From Amylostereum areolatum (Eukaryota; Basidiomycota; Agaricomycetes; Russulales; Stereaceae): a stretch of DNA of 64,000 bases. The translations under genes and the position numbers were made by a program. Below, piece after piece: positions 20,630-31,470 of the stretch. Within the stretch, counting starts at the first letter, position 1; each line of letters opens with the position of its first letter. The notes beneath the pieces were generated by a model. That model saw only the letters and a list, made by a program, of their open reading frames with translations. It had not been told where the DNA came from and made no database searches. The DNA is taken from positions 992,001-1,056,000 of the forward strand of contig SAXG01000010.1 in the NCBI GenBank assembly GCA_012932865.1, written 5' to 3'.

Positions 20630-23600
20630 CTCTTCGATCACTCCGCGTCCTCCAGCTGAATGTTGCGCGCTCAAATGTGCGAATGCATGCGGTATTGAAT
20701 TCCTTGACAGACTTTGATATTCTACTCCTTCAAGAACCGTGGTACGGTCGAATTGGCGTTGCGCGCTCCTCAACGGACCGCAACGGTACTGATATTCTAG
20801 GCACAGTTTCTAATCCTGCATGGGAAGCTTTTTCTCCCGACACAACGGCCAACGACGCGCGTCCTCGTGTCGCCACTTTTGTGCGCAAAGGTATCCAGCA
20901 CCTCACTGTCCGCGCCCGTCCAGATATCGTTGGCTCGTCTGACATCATGGCAACATCCTTCAAATACGGTAACATCTCCTTCATTATAATCAATGTATAT
21001 AATGCCGGCCCCGGCCGAGACGCTATAACCATCCATCGACTCTGTGACTCAGAGTTCGATCCCCTTGTCCCGACGGCCGTTGCCGGGGACTTTAATCTGC
21101 ATCACCCTACATGGGCTCTCGAAAATGCCCCCCCACATGCAGAAACTCAAGCAGCGGTTGAGCTCATTGAGTGGATGACTGGGAACGCATTTTCCGTCGA
21201 AAATGATCTCTCCTCTCCTACCCGTCGTGGACAGACTAACCAAGCTGATTCTATCATAGATCTGACCCTCGTCAACTTCGCGGCGGCAGATATTGAGCTT
21301 TTCCGCGAGTGGGCCTGCAACGAAGACTTCTCGTTCGGATCGGACCACAACGGTATCACATGGTCGGTTTGCCCTCCAGGCGATGCTACGGCGGTCGAGC
21401 CTGAACTCGAGCCCGGTCATCGCATCGACCCCGCAAAGAAGAAGGACTGGCAAGAAGCCTATCTCATGAACATCCGCAGTAATCCGCCACCGCTGGAGTA
21501 TACCACGGCCGAAGATACAGAACGCGGTGCAGCCGCCATCCTGGAGGCTTTTCGTGCTGCGACCAATGTGGTCATGCCTCGCCATGCACGCCGCCCGTTA
21601 GTGCGCGCCAAGTGGTGGAACGATGACTGTGACCAAGCCCTTCATGACGTCCGGGATGCCGTCGGTACCCTTGCGCGCCATCACGCCCATTCCCACTTCC
21701 GGGCTGCCGTTCGTGCAGCGAAGAGAAACTGGGCCACGGACATTATCAACAAGACCACACGGATGGAAGTCTGGGGTTTGTGCCGCTGGGCAAGCGGAAA
21801 GCGTGCCACGCGCATTCCCCCAACCCGCTCAGCCGAAGGTCTCGTAACAGAGCCTGAGGCACAGAGCCAGATCTTTGCCTCTTCGTTCTTCCCTGATGTT
21901 GCTCTCCAGGTAGAGATTGATCAACCCGATGACCCACCCCCCAAGCCAGCACGAGAATTTGTGCCCTTCACTGTCGATGAGGTGCGTGATGCCCTGCGCA
22001 ACACATCTAACACCACAGCCCCTGGCGAAACCGGGATTACTTGGCGACTCATCAAGTGGGCTTTCGACGAGACTCCCGAATATTTCATTGAGTTATTTAA
22101 TGCTTGCCTCCGTCTCGGTACTCACCCACGTAGCCTCAAAACGGCCGTCGTGGCGATCGTTGCAAAGCCACGCAAAGCTGACATGTCCAATCCTAGGTCC
22201 TACCGCCTCATATCACTCCTGGAATGCCTCAGTAAGCTCTTGGAAAAGGCAATGGCAAGAAGAATCATCTACGAAGTCGGCAAGTTCAATCTCGTGCCAA
22301 CTAACCAGTTTGGCGGCCGAGACAAGTCATCAGTAATCGACGCTTGTCTCTCGCTCACGCATGATGTCCAAGCGGCCTGGAAGAACGGCCTCGTTGCATC
22401 CGCGCTCTCCATCGACATCAAAGGCTACTTCAACAACGTGAACCATTCAAGACTCGTGAGGACGATGGAGATCCTCGGCTTCGCACCCGAGGGTAGTTGC
22501 CTGGATCCGGTCTTTTCTCGCTGACCGACAGGTTGCCATTCGTATCGATGGACACCTCAGTCAACCCATTCCCCTCGCCGGCGTCGGAATTCCCCAAGGT
22601 TCCCCGCTCTCCCCCATCCTATCCACTATCTACACAGTCACACTCCTGTCATGCATCGACGACCAGGCCAACACAGACCTCAAGGCATATGTTGACGACG
22701 TCCTACTCCTGTCTGTTTCAAGCAGCCTCGAAGGCAATGTGGCCAGACTCACCACTGCTTTCAACATTGTAGTCAGCCGGCTCCGCTCCCTCGGCCTCGA
22801 TGTGGACGCCGACAAGACGGAGCTCATACATTTCACCCGTTCAAAGTTGAATCCCGCCAACGACCCATCCATCAACATCATCCCGCTGAGTTCCCCAGCG
22901 CGTACCGTGCGTCCTCTTATGGTCATGCGCTGGTTAGGGGTTTTCTTCGACAGAAAACTTACTTTCAAAGCTCATATCAAGAATATGGCCACACGTGCGA
23001 TGTCCACGGTCGCAGGATTGCGCATCCTTGCCAACACGATCCGCGGCCTCAGCGTGGTCAATGCCCGCCTTTTATATAAGACCGTTGTACTCCCGGTGCT
23101 AACATTCGGGTCCCCGGTCTGGTTTACTGGCATAAAACAAAAAAGCCTCATCCTTCCGCTTGTGCGCGCCCAGAACGAGGGACTTCGCTGGCTCCTTGGT
23201 GCTTTCCGCACCACTCCCTCACCTGAGATGCACCACATCGGCGCCATCCTTCCAATCCCGCACCTACTCCAACGAAATTCAACCAACGCCGCTATCCGCT
23301 TCCGCACCCTCCCATCTTCGTCGCAGGTTCTGGCACGCACTCCCCCTACGTGGGCGGAGCATTCCCCTGACGTCCCTGTCCCCCTCTTTACTCCGAACAC
23401 TTTAAAAAATCCTCCTACAATTATCTACCGTTTAGCTAATCTTACTCATCCCGATTCCGAACGTACTTACCCGTACTATACCCCTCCCTGGTCCTGTCGT
23501 CATAACTGGGGTCCCCGACTCACCACCACGGTCCCCCCCCCCTAAGGCTACTCAACGCGTACGCAACGAGTATGTCAACAAACTCAAGGCCCGACTCAGA

Positions 23601-24560
23601 GGACTCGCCCGCGATCCGACAGCACTCATCGTCTACACCGATGGATCGCGGCGGCGTGCAAACGGTCACCGTCGCACGGGCGCGGGCTACGTTGCCTATA
23701 TTGGTATGGACGAAGTCAGAGCTGGTCGATGGGGCCTCGGGCGGCGTGCGGGGATCTACGACGCAGAGATGCTTGCCCTTTCTGGCGGTGCCGCTGCGGC
23801 CGTGAGCCTTCTTGCGCAATACCCAAACCTCACTCGTCTCCTCTTTCTATCCGACAACCAATCAGCCGTTACCTCCATCACCGATACCTCCGACCATCCT
23901 GCTCAATCTGCTTCTATTCTCTTTCGCCGACACACTCACACCCTTCTCACAACCTCGGAAACCCTCAAGATCGAAGTAGTTTGGGTACCGGGGCATAAAG
24001 GCATAGCTGGGAACGAGCGGGCGGACACCGTTGCAAAGGAGGGAGTTCACGGTGTGCCCCTCATTCATTCCACCATCTCCTGGGCGCGCGCGAAAGCGAA
24101 GTCTCGAGCGCTGAAAGCCTGGCGATCCGAATGGGTTCAACGCCCACACCACAACCTCGCATCCATTGCACTCCGACAACCACCATCCACCCACCTATCC
24201 CCCTTCCATCGCAATTTCGACGGTCCCCGCGACGTCCACACCCGTATCATCCAAACAATTGTTGGCCATGGCTTCCGTGGTGATTACTACGCCCGCTTCG
24301 TCCCCACCGAACCCACCACCTGCCCGTGCGGCGATGCCCCCATACAAACCCGCGACCACATCCTCGCCGAATGCCCTCTTTTCGAAGACCAACGGCACCA
24401 CCTTCGAGCCGTCTCGCGAACCTTATCAACTCCCTTTATCCTCGGCACTCAAACTGGCCTCTCGGCCCTTGCCAAGTTCGTCGGCGCTTCACGCGCTTTT
24501 GCCAAAGTGCCGAACGAGCCTCCCCCTCCCCCTGACCCAGACGACGTGGACCCGGGATAA
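20626..24560 (+). CDS. LINE ORF2: endonuclease, reverse transcriptase and RNase H polyprotein
   Basis: About 1,310 codons in three frame segments, 20626-22490, 22491-23540 and 23541-24560. APE endonuclease motifs: LQLNVARSN, LLLQEPWYGR, AGDFNLHHPTW and GSDHNGITW. Reverse transcriptase: PRSYRLISLL, SIDIKGYFNNV, GIPQGSPLSPIL and the catalytic YVDDVLLL. RNase H: YTDGS, AEMLAL, LSDNQSA and WVPGHKGIAGNERAD. A C-terminal Cys/His segment (CPCGDAPIQTRDHILAECPLF) completes the usual order. Breaks are one base at about 22491 and one extra C in the C10 run at 23533-23542. With those removed the protein is complete. It nicks target DNA and primes reverse transcription of the element RNA. Confidence 0.9.
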
Positions 24561-24720
24561 TCTACCTTCTTGTTTACCTCTCTAATTACATCTGACCCTT
24601 CTCTCGATACAATGACCCTCATACTCAACCGTCCTACTCGTACATCCCACTTTACTCTACCTACCTACACCCACTGCCGCATTTAGTCTTAGGTACTTGA
24701 CGCGGGATACAAATGTAATC

Positions 24721-24740
24721 AAAAAAAAAAAAAAAAAAAA
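24721..24740 (+). repeat. Poly(A) tail of the LINE
   Basis: Twenty uninterrupted A residues (21 if the first base of the target duplication is counted), directly followed by the right target-site copy. An uninterrupted tail suggests a recent insertion. Confidence 0.93.
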
Positions 24741-24755
24741 ATAATTGCCACGTGA
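24741..24755 (+). repeat. Target-site duplication, right copy
   Basis: Exact second copy of the 15-bp target sequence at 17796-17810, joining the LINE tail to the original flank. Confidence 0.92.
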
Positions 24756-25259
24756 TCGACCTCAAGGCGTGGGGCAAAGTTCTGCGAGGGAAGGGGAGGG
24801 AGAGAGAGAACGAGATTATGTGCACTGAGTGGTGTTTATATATGAGGGGAAGGTGGCGAATATGTAATCATTCTCCCTGTCCGATAGGTGCTTTCCTGAA
24901 GGGAAGAGGGAACCGATCGGGACGACGTACGAGATATTCATCTCAAAGTGGAATGGAACGAGATCTCGGCGCCGGGGCAGATAGAGGATACTTAGGCGTA
25001 AAGCGCAGATTTACACGAGGAGAATGCGACTGTAGAACTGCTTGTTGAAAATAACGCGGAATATGGGCGTAATATAGGTGAGGTACATGATAAAATACGC
25101 AGTGAACCACGAGCGAGAAGAATGCAGCAAACGAACATAGCACACCTCGCCGATTCCAGATCGCGCGAGGCCCATTATACGTGACGTACGATTATTCGAG
25201 TATGTAGAATACTCACCGTCTCCATCCACGCAAACCGAGCGCACCCCTCCTGCCACCCG
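24756..25259. other. Intergenic flank of the LINE
   Basis: About 500 bp between the LINE and the stop of the minus-strand seven-TM gene. No gene recognised; it should contain that gene's 3' end. Confidence 0.5.
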
Positions 25260-26874
25260 TCATATCGACACGAACGAGCGCGCGTCGAAGCCCTTCTCGT
25301 CCACGCCCTGGCTCCGCGTCGTCCGCATGCTGCCCTCGAAGTCCGCCGACTCGAGCGTGTCGTCGACGTTGGCGCCGTCCGAGTCCGCGTCGGACGGGCT
25401 CGGAGAGGCGACGACGAGGGTCGAGACGGAGGCGTCGTGCGTGGACGCGTGCGCGTGAGCGGCAGGGGCGGCCGAGTTGTGCGCGAGGAGGGCGATGAAG
25501 AGGGTGGGGTAGAGGCCCTGCGCGACAAGCGGGTTCGGGCGTGAACGGTGAGGCGTATCTGGGGAGCTTCGGTGCGGCTTACGAGGAGGGATATCAAGCA
25601 GCCGCCGCGGTCGAAGAGGATTCTGAGCCCGGAGAAAGACCGTAGGTGGGACGAGGCGTTGAACGCGATGAAGAGGATCTGTGCATGCCAGACATTCGTC
25701 CGTCAGGGACCCAGAAGCGTCTGTGACTCTCGTGCGCGCGAGAACATACCCAGAGGCAGCAGCACGGCGCGCCGAGCTCCAGGCTGAGCGCGAGGGCCTT
25801 GAGCGTACGGGATTTGACGTCGGACGCGCGGAAATCGTCCACGATCGCGTGGCGGGTTTTCCTGCCGGTCAAGGGTGCGTAAGGGAAGAAAGGGTCGGAA
25901 GGGGAGAGGAGGGCGCAGACCATGTGGTGCTTGCGACGAGGGCCGTCGCCCAGAGCTTTGCGGCGAGCGAGAGGAGGGAGGCGGCGAGTCCCAGGCTTCC
26001 AGGCGTCGATGTGGCGAACGAGGGTTCGACATTCTGGTCCTTGGCGTCGCGGTAGGCTTCCTGGGCGTCGACCGCAAAGAGCGCTGCGAGAGGCGGATAG
26101 ATGTGAGTGAAGGATTCGTGCCACGGGAGGGCGGAGGAAGAGGCGCACCGAGAGTGGCGACGGGGAGAGCGTAGGAGACCGCTCGGACGACGCGGTAGGG
26201 CCTCCATCGGATGTATGCTCTCCAAAGGAGGACGCCGTCCGCGAGCACGACCTATAAGTTCATTTATGAGCTTCTTCGTCTGCCAGACTTCGAGCGGGCT
26301 ACTGCGCACGTTCACGACCAAGAGCGCGGTCGTGGTCGCTGACCACGCCGCTCTTTCGCGTCCATGCGCGCTGAAAGGCGGATAGGGCGGCTTAGATGGG
26401 GCGCACGCCGTGGTGCCGGCGTCGAGGCAGGTCGCGAAGGATGAGAGTGCTCCCGCGACGGAGAAGAGGGCGCGACGTTGGATCGCCCACATCGTCGTCG
26501 CGGTCGCGTACATCGTCCACGTTACGAGGAGCAGTATCCGTGTGCACCGCGCGCGCAAGTCTTTCTGCCTGGGGCACAAGACAAAGTAGTTGGTCAGTGA
26601 CCGCGCGAGGGGGGGTAAGTAAGATGTCGAAGGAAGTGCGTACAGGATCAGGAACGTGGAGAGCATGATCAGACATGAGAACGCCGCTGGGGAATGCAAG
26701 TCGGTTTAGTTTGGTGCGCCCGATGGATTGTGAGGCTGAGTCGAGAGTACTAATAGGCTCACCGAACAGCGCCGTCGCAGCCACGAACGGACCGAGCGCG
26801 TCCCCGAGCGCGCGCGCCAAGTCCGAAAGCGTGACGCCATCACCGAGCCCCGTGGCACGGTCGAAATCGGCCAT
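25260..26874 (-). CDS. Multi-pass membrane protein of seven-TM type, function unknown
   Basis: Nine exons on the minus strand: 26874-26763, 26686-26644, 26568-26407, 26370-26310, 26251-26149, 26083-25921, 25861-25750, 25678-25583 and 25517-25260. They join in perfect phase to 369 residues with no frame error. Hydrophobic segments include ALFAAFSCLIMLSTFLIL, CTRILLLVTWTMYATATTMW, TTTALLVVNVVLADGVLLW, VVRAVSYALPVATLALF, LGLAASLLSLAAKLWATALV, and LWILFIAFNASSH near the C-terminal third. The motif ADGVLLWRAYIRW is typical of a large Agaricomycete family of seven-TM proteins, some suspected to be receptors. A cytosolic tail of about 60 acidic/Ser-rich residues ends RSFVSI. No ligand or pathway can be read. 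A GPCR-like role is only a possibility. Confidence 0.82.
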
Positions 26875-28030
26875 CGCAAGTCGCGATCACGCTGGCGGTG
26901 GGAGAGGGTAGAAAGAGGGGGGGGTGGCTGGACGGTGCGGACGGGGGTTATAAGTGAACGATGGCGTACGAAACGAAGATGTGATCATAACAGTTGGCCC
27001 TTGATAGGCGGTGGCGAGGACGGTGACGGAGGGAGCTGGGGGACTCAGCGGCGCTGATGTCGATAGCGTTTGATGTGTGCATAGATGCAGAGGCCCCAAC
27101 GTGTGTTGGACGGTGGGGAGAGCGAGAGAGAATGATGCGCGCAGTGCGGCTTTTGGCATAGCTAGAGTTATAGTTGGAGTGGGCTTCATGGATTCGTCGG
27201 GCGGTGTGATATTGTGCAGCTGCGCGGACTGTTGCGACGTCAATGCCGACCGTGGTGACAGAGGGGCTTCGGCGGCTGGGAGGATGTCGCATCGTTCAGC
27301 GTGGGGAGGGTGTTTGAAGAAAGTTGATGAGGGCTGTAGCCTGTGGGACGATGATAGAGTTCGGCCAACCTGAAGGTCACTGCCGTCAAGTTCGCAGCTT
27401 TGCCACTCTTGAACATTTCCCGCATGATAGGCAAATGATAAAGTTATGCAGGGGTAGAGCAGCTGAGTTAGAGGCATCCTGCGAGAGCTCAGAGGAAAGA
27501 GAAAACATACGAAAAACATACGGAAAAGCGACGGAAAAGGGCGGAGAACAAATGAGGCGTCGGGTGACGGCCCGGCGGGGCCCGGGCCGAGTCTGTTAGC
27601 GGGGGGCCAAGCTGTCGACTGGAACTGGAAGCAGGGAGCTCTCCGGGCTTGCCACTTGCTTGCCACCACCGTTCGTCGTCCTCGTCCCCCGCCACGTCGT
27701 TCTCGTCGACTTCCTCGTTCCCGCCGCCGGAAACTTGTCGCCAATTTTCACTGGAACACCTTCTTTACTCTTCTTACGAAAGGTCAGACTTCGAGTCCCG
27801 CCGGCGGGAGCTGTCCCTGTCTCACCCCCACTCTATTTTGCTTCCGTCCACCCAATTTCCAACCCATCTCTTTCATTGTAGATCATGACCATTTGAAGCA
27901 CACACCGAGACCTTAGAACTCCACTACCAGAATCGGTGCGCTTCAACCTCCCTATCTGGTGAGTTCGCTGCGCGTCGACACCTCCGAGCTCGCGTTACCT
28001 TGCTTTCTCCAGACACGTTTTTCTTCACCC
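26875..28030. other. Divergent intergenic region
   Basis: About 1.15 kb between two divergently transcribed genes. It has no convincing coding sequence and must include both promoters. A pyrimidine-rich stretch at 27650-27870 precedes the plus-strand gene. Confidence 0.5.
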
Positions 28031-30779
28031 ATGAACTCCATTTTATCGCGTTTCCGCTCTCGGGCGATCAGCCAAACCACCACCGATTCCACTCTATCCG
28101 CCGAAAGCCCCGTCACGCCCACGAATCTCATTCCCGAACCCCACGTCGCAATTGCCAATGTCCAACGCAAGATATACCCCCAGGTCGACTCCTTATTCGA
28201 GGAGTACGCCTCTGAACCCTCCGAGCTACCCGCGACACCAAGACCGTCTCCCGTTCGTTATCCGTCGTCGCCTAAACGCTATTCGACCGACGACCTAATC
28301 ATGAACGCCCTCTCCCCGCGCCGGGCGGGCGCTCCTCTTCCGGCTGACCACGCCAGTCAGCCACAGCCATCGAGGCCACCCAGCAGCGCGTCGGCGCGCC
28401 GTCATTCGCGTCTCATGTCCGGAATGTCGATCGTGAGCACCGCCGGGCGATGGTCCACATTTGGCCGCAGAAAGCAGGAGCGTTCGCACGGACAGGCCGA
28501 GATTGGCGACCAGCCGTCGGCGTGGAATGCTCGGAACAAGGGGAAGGAACGCGCCAGCAGCAGCACGCGCTCGTCCGCTGGCACGTCGAACAATCGCTCT
28601 CAACCTTCCGCCGAGGGCATGCCCGGCTCGCGCAGCACGTCCAAGCCGCCCAGCTCGCATTCATCCCACACGCAGACGATGCACGCGGACGTGGCGAACA
28701 AGGAGAACTCGGCCTCGACCACGCCGTCCACGCCGGGGCGGCCGCACTCGCATGGGACGCCAGCATCCCACAGCTCCGCGCATATATCCACCCCAGCCGC
28801 TCGTCAGCTCGGATTCGACTCTCCCCGCACGTTTGGATATCCGACCCCGCAGACGGGATCGGACAACCACGCGTCGGGGGCGCCGCCTCTTCCACCTTTG
28901 GACCACCCCGCGTTCGCCACATCGCTCCTCGACCGCACGAACGAGGATCACGATGCGAGAACGCCGCCGTCCCACCCGCAGACCTACCCGCGCGACTCGC
29001 GTGGAAGCATCGTATACGGCGGAGAGGGAGAAGATCGCATGTCGACGTCGTTCTCGTTCGGAAAGGGCATCCGCCCGTACCGCAGCATGCCCAAAGCGAA
29101 CCAGGTCTTCTCTTCCCCGTCGAAGTACGGCAGCACGCGGTCGAGGTCACGGACGCGCACGGAATCGCACAGACGACGGACGAGCGCGGACTACTTCTCG
29201 CAGCAAGCGTCCGCCGCTCCGAGCGTGCTGCAGCAGGATTGGCCTTCCCGCGTGGCGCAGGAGCTCGTGCGGCTCGCATTGTCGGAGGAGACGCCTCGTG
29301 TTCGGAACAGCCGGTCGGCATCGGCGATTGCGGCCGGCGGCGCCGGTACCGGCCACCAGACGGAGCACAAGGCCCCCGCCACGTGCCCGCGTATTAGGGA
29401 CAATCTGCGTTCTTTGCCCCCTTCCTCATCGTCGCCTTTCCCCTCATCTTCATCCCCACCCAACCTCGCCTCCGCCCCCTACCCCCTCCCCTCCCCCGCC
29501 GTGCCACACCGAAGGACCTTAGTCTCCCTCAACGACGCGTCCCGCAGCGCAGGACCCGACACCAACAGCAGCACCTCATTGCGCGCCGTCAGATCGTTTT
29601 TGTCGCGGGCTGGGACTACCGACGCAGGGACTCCGGGAAGGATGATGCAGGATTCTGGGAACGGGAACGGGAGCGAGAGAGGAGGCAGGAGCGGGTTGAC
29701 GGCGCTGGCCACCCCCAAGAAGGCGTTGCGGAGCTCGCTCAAACCCAAGTCGCCTATCGCGTCGACGTCGAGAGGCACAGGCGAAAACCCGGCCGCCCTG
29801 GCTTCCTCTCCCGTCATCGGCGCGGGCCCTTCGTATCTGTCGCCCATCAGCGCGTATCAGACCCCCGTCAGCAGCCCGTCCGCGACCGCGAAGGGCAAGC
29901 GCAAAGCGGAGGAAGTCGACATCACGCCTCCCGACCAAAAAGGCGCCGCCGGCGCTCCCCACCACCGCGCCACCTTCGCCGTCCCAGAGCCCCGCGGTGA
30001 GCTGCACGCTTCCGTTCCGTTCCACGCGTCCTCGCATTCTTATGTCGGGGAAGAAGATGCCCACCGCCCCGGCTCCTTCTCGCGCGCACCCTCCGCGTAC
30101 CCCCACCGAAAACGCGCGCGCTTGTCCGAGCCGTCCCCGGTCCATTCGCGCCCCGGGTCGGCGCAGGCCGCGCCCAACGCCCAAAACACGGGAACGTACT
30201 CGAGCCGAGCAAGCTCGCGCGCGGCGCGCGACGCCTCGATGCGCTCCGCGGACGGCCTCGCGCCCTCCGAACGCGAGCTCGCGCGCCGACGCAGCCTCTC
30301 GCAGGCGTCGATCCCGCTCAGCGCGCTCGTGACCCCCCACGCGCCCTCGCTGAGCCGGTCGTCGGCGTTCCACATGCGGGATCCGCGCAGGCCGCCGAAG
30401 AAGCTGGAGACGGGGTGGGCGTTGCGGGTGCGGTCGGAGGAGGAGGAGGGGTCGCCGGTGCAGGCGTGGTTGTTCTACGTCGCGTTCGTGCTCTTTCCGC
30501 TGTGGTGGGTCGCGAGCGTGTGGCGCACGCCGCGGACGAGGGAGGTGGGCGGGACGGACACGGAGAAGGCGGTCACGCTGGACGATCCTCAGATCGAGTT
30601 TGGTGAGTGGGTTGAAGGCTGCTGTGAGATGATGGTGAGCTGATGCGTTTCCTTTCGTTGGTTGGCGGTGGCGGACAGATGCCAAGTCGTGGAGGTTTCG
30701 ATGTCGGGTTATGGCGGTTGTGTCACTGTTCACGTACATCCCGTTCATCGTCCTCGTCGCCATCTTCGCAGGCCGTTAA
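28031..30779 (+). CDS. Large disordered Ser/Pro-rich protein with two C-terminal membrane segments
   Basis: Exons 28031-30602 and 30679-30779, joined in phase, 890 residues. The start is the first ATG of the frame; GTG-led sequence upstream is open but lacks ATG. Residues 1 to about 800 are low-complexity, rich in Ser, Pro, Arg, Ala and Thr, with short conserved-looking islands such as FNYPQVDSLFEEY-like and MNALSPRR segments near the N-terminus. The C-terminal 90 residues hold two hydrophobic helices, AWLFYVAFVLFPLWWVASVW and MAVVSLFTYIPFIVLVAIFAG, separated by an acidic loop. The helix pair suggests anchoring in an internal membrane with a long cytosolic tail. I do not recognise the family. 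Confidence 0.8.
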
Positions 30780-31470
30780 CGCTTTCGCCTTCGGCCTCTC
30801 CCGCTCCCGCACCCTCGTTACCGCACGCGCCTCCCGCCTCCTCCCATTCTTTTCGCTTCTTTCTCACGCGCTGGACCCTATTGTTGGCATTTGCCGTGGT
30901 TTCCATCCGGGACTGTGAAGCTTGTCACCCACTCTCGATCGCTCGCGTCCCGTCTTGGACGCGTTGTTGTGTTGTTAGTCTACTCTGTTTGTCTACTACG
31001 TCGCGTCGCTGAGCCTGTGCTTGTTGTACCGGTGGACGCACCCCCCCTCCCGATCTTTACACTGTCGTCGTTCCTTTTTCTCTTTCAGCTCTACTTCATT
31101 GTCGATACCCTTCCTCGCCCTCACCCTTCCTCACCCTTACCTTGGTTTCTTCCTCCCTCGTGGTCCTTTCGGACCATGCTGTATAGCGGTCGTACGCCGT
31201 CAATATATACTAATCGCCATCGTGGGTGTGGGGGGGGCGTACTGACATGCGACGGTGGCTACGCATGGGCAAGGTCGAGGTTGGAAATGTAGCGGTGTGG
31301 AGAAGGGTGGGTATAAGTACTAAAGTAGCTGTCGAACGGCGACGAGAGCGCACGCGGTCACGCGCGCAAACGCGTCAAGGAAAATGTGCAAACCGGGCGC
31401 CTTTGGAGTTCTTCACGTGCATCCCTCCTCTGTGTCGGCCACCTGTCGCTCGTTTCGTCTCGTTTCCTTT
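30780..31470. other. Intergenic between two plus-strand genes
   Basis: About 0.7 kb, pyrimidine-rich in the first half and then mixed. No coding signal recognised. Confidence 0.45.

Larger units (their letters stand above)
17811..24740 (+). mobile_element. Full-length non-LTR retrotransposon (LINE, Tad-like), 6.9 kb
   Basis: The element is bounded by a perfect 15-bp target-site duplication and ends in a 20-A tail. Order: a 1.4-kb 5' region with a 118-codon open stretch, ORF1 with three zinc knuckles, ORF2 with APE-type endonuclease, reverse transcriptase and RNase H, a short 3' UTR, then poly(A). Two ORFs plus RNase H is the layout of fungal Tad-clade elements; clade assignment is from memory and not a tree. 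ORF2 has only two frame breaks, one of them in a C10 run, matching the error pattern of neighbouring genes. The element may therefore be intact and recent. It sits 334 bp upstream of the hexosaminidase ATG, in the opposite orientation. Confidence 0.92.

Noticed and set aside
17811..24740. LTR retrotransposon interpretation of the mobile element
   Set aside because: No terminal repeats or integrase were seen; endonuclease, RT and RNase H order plus poly(A) and target duplication identify a non-LTR element.
28413..29522. Long alternative frames within the disordered-protein gene
   Set aside because: They arise from the same GC-rich repetitive codons. The 28031 frame is far longer, joins the TM exon in phase and ends in two clear helices.
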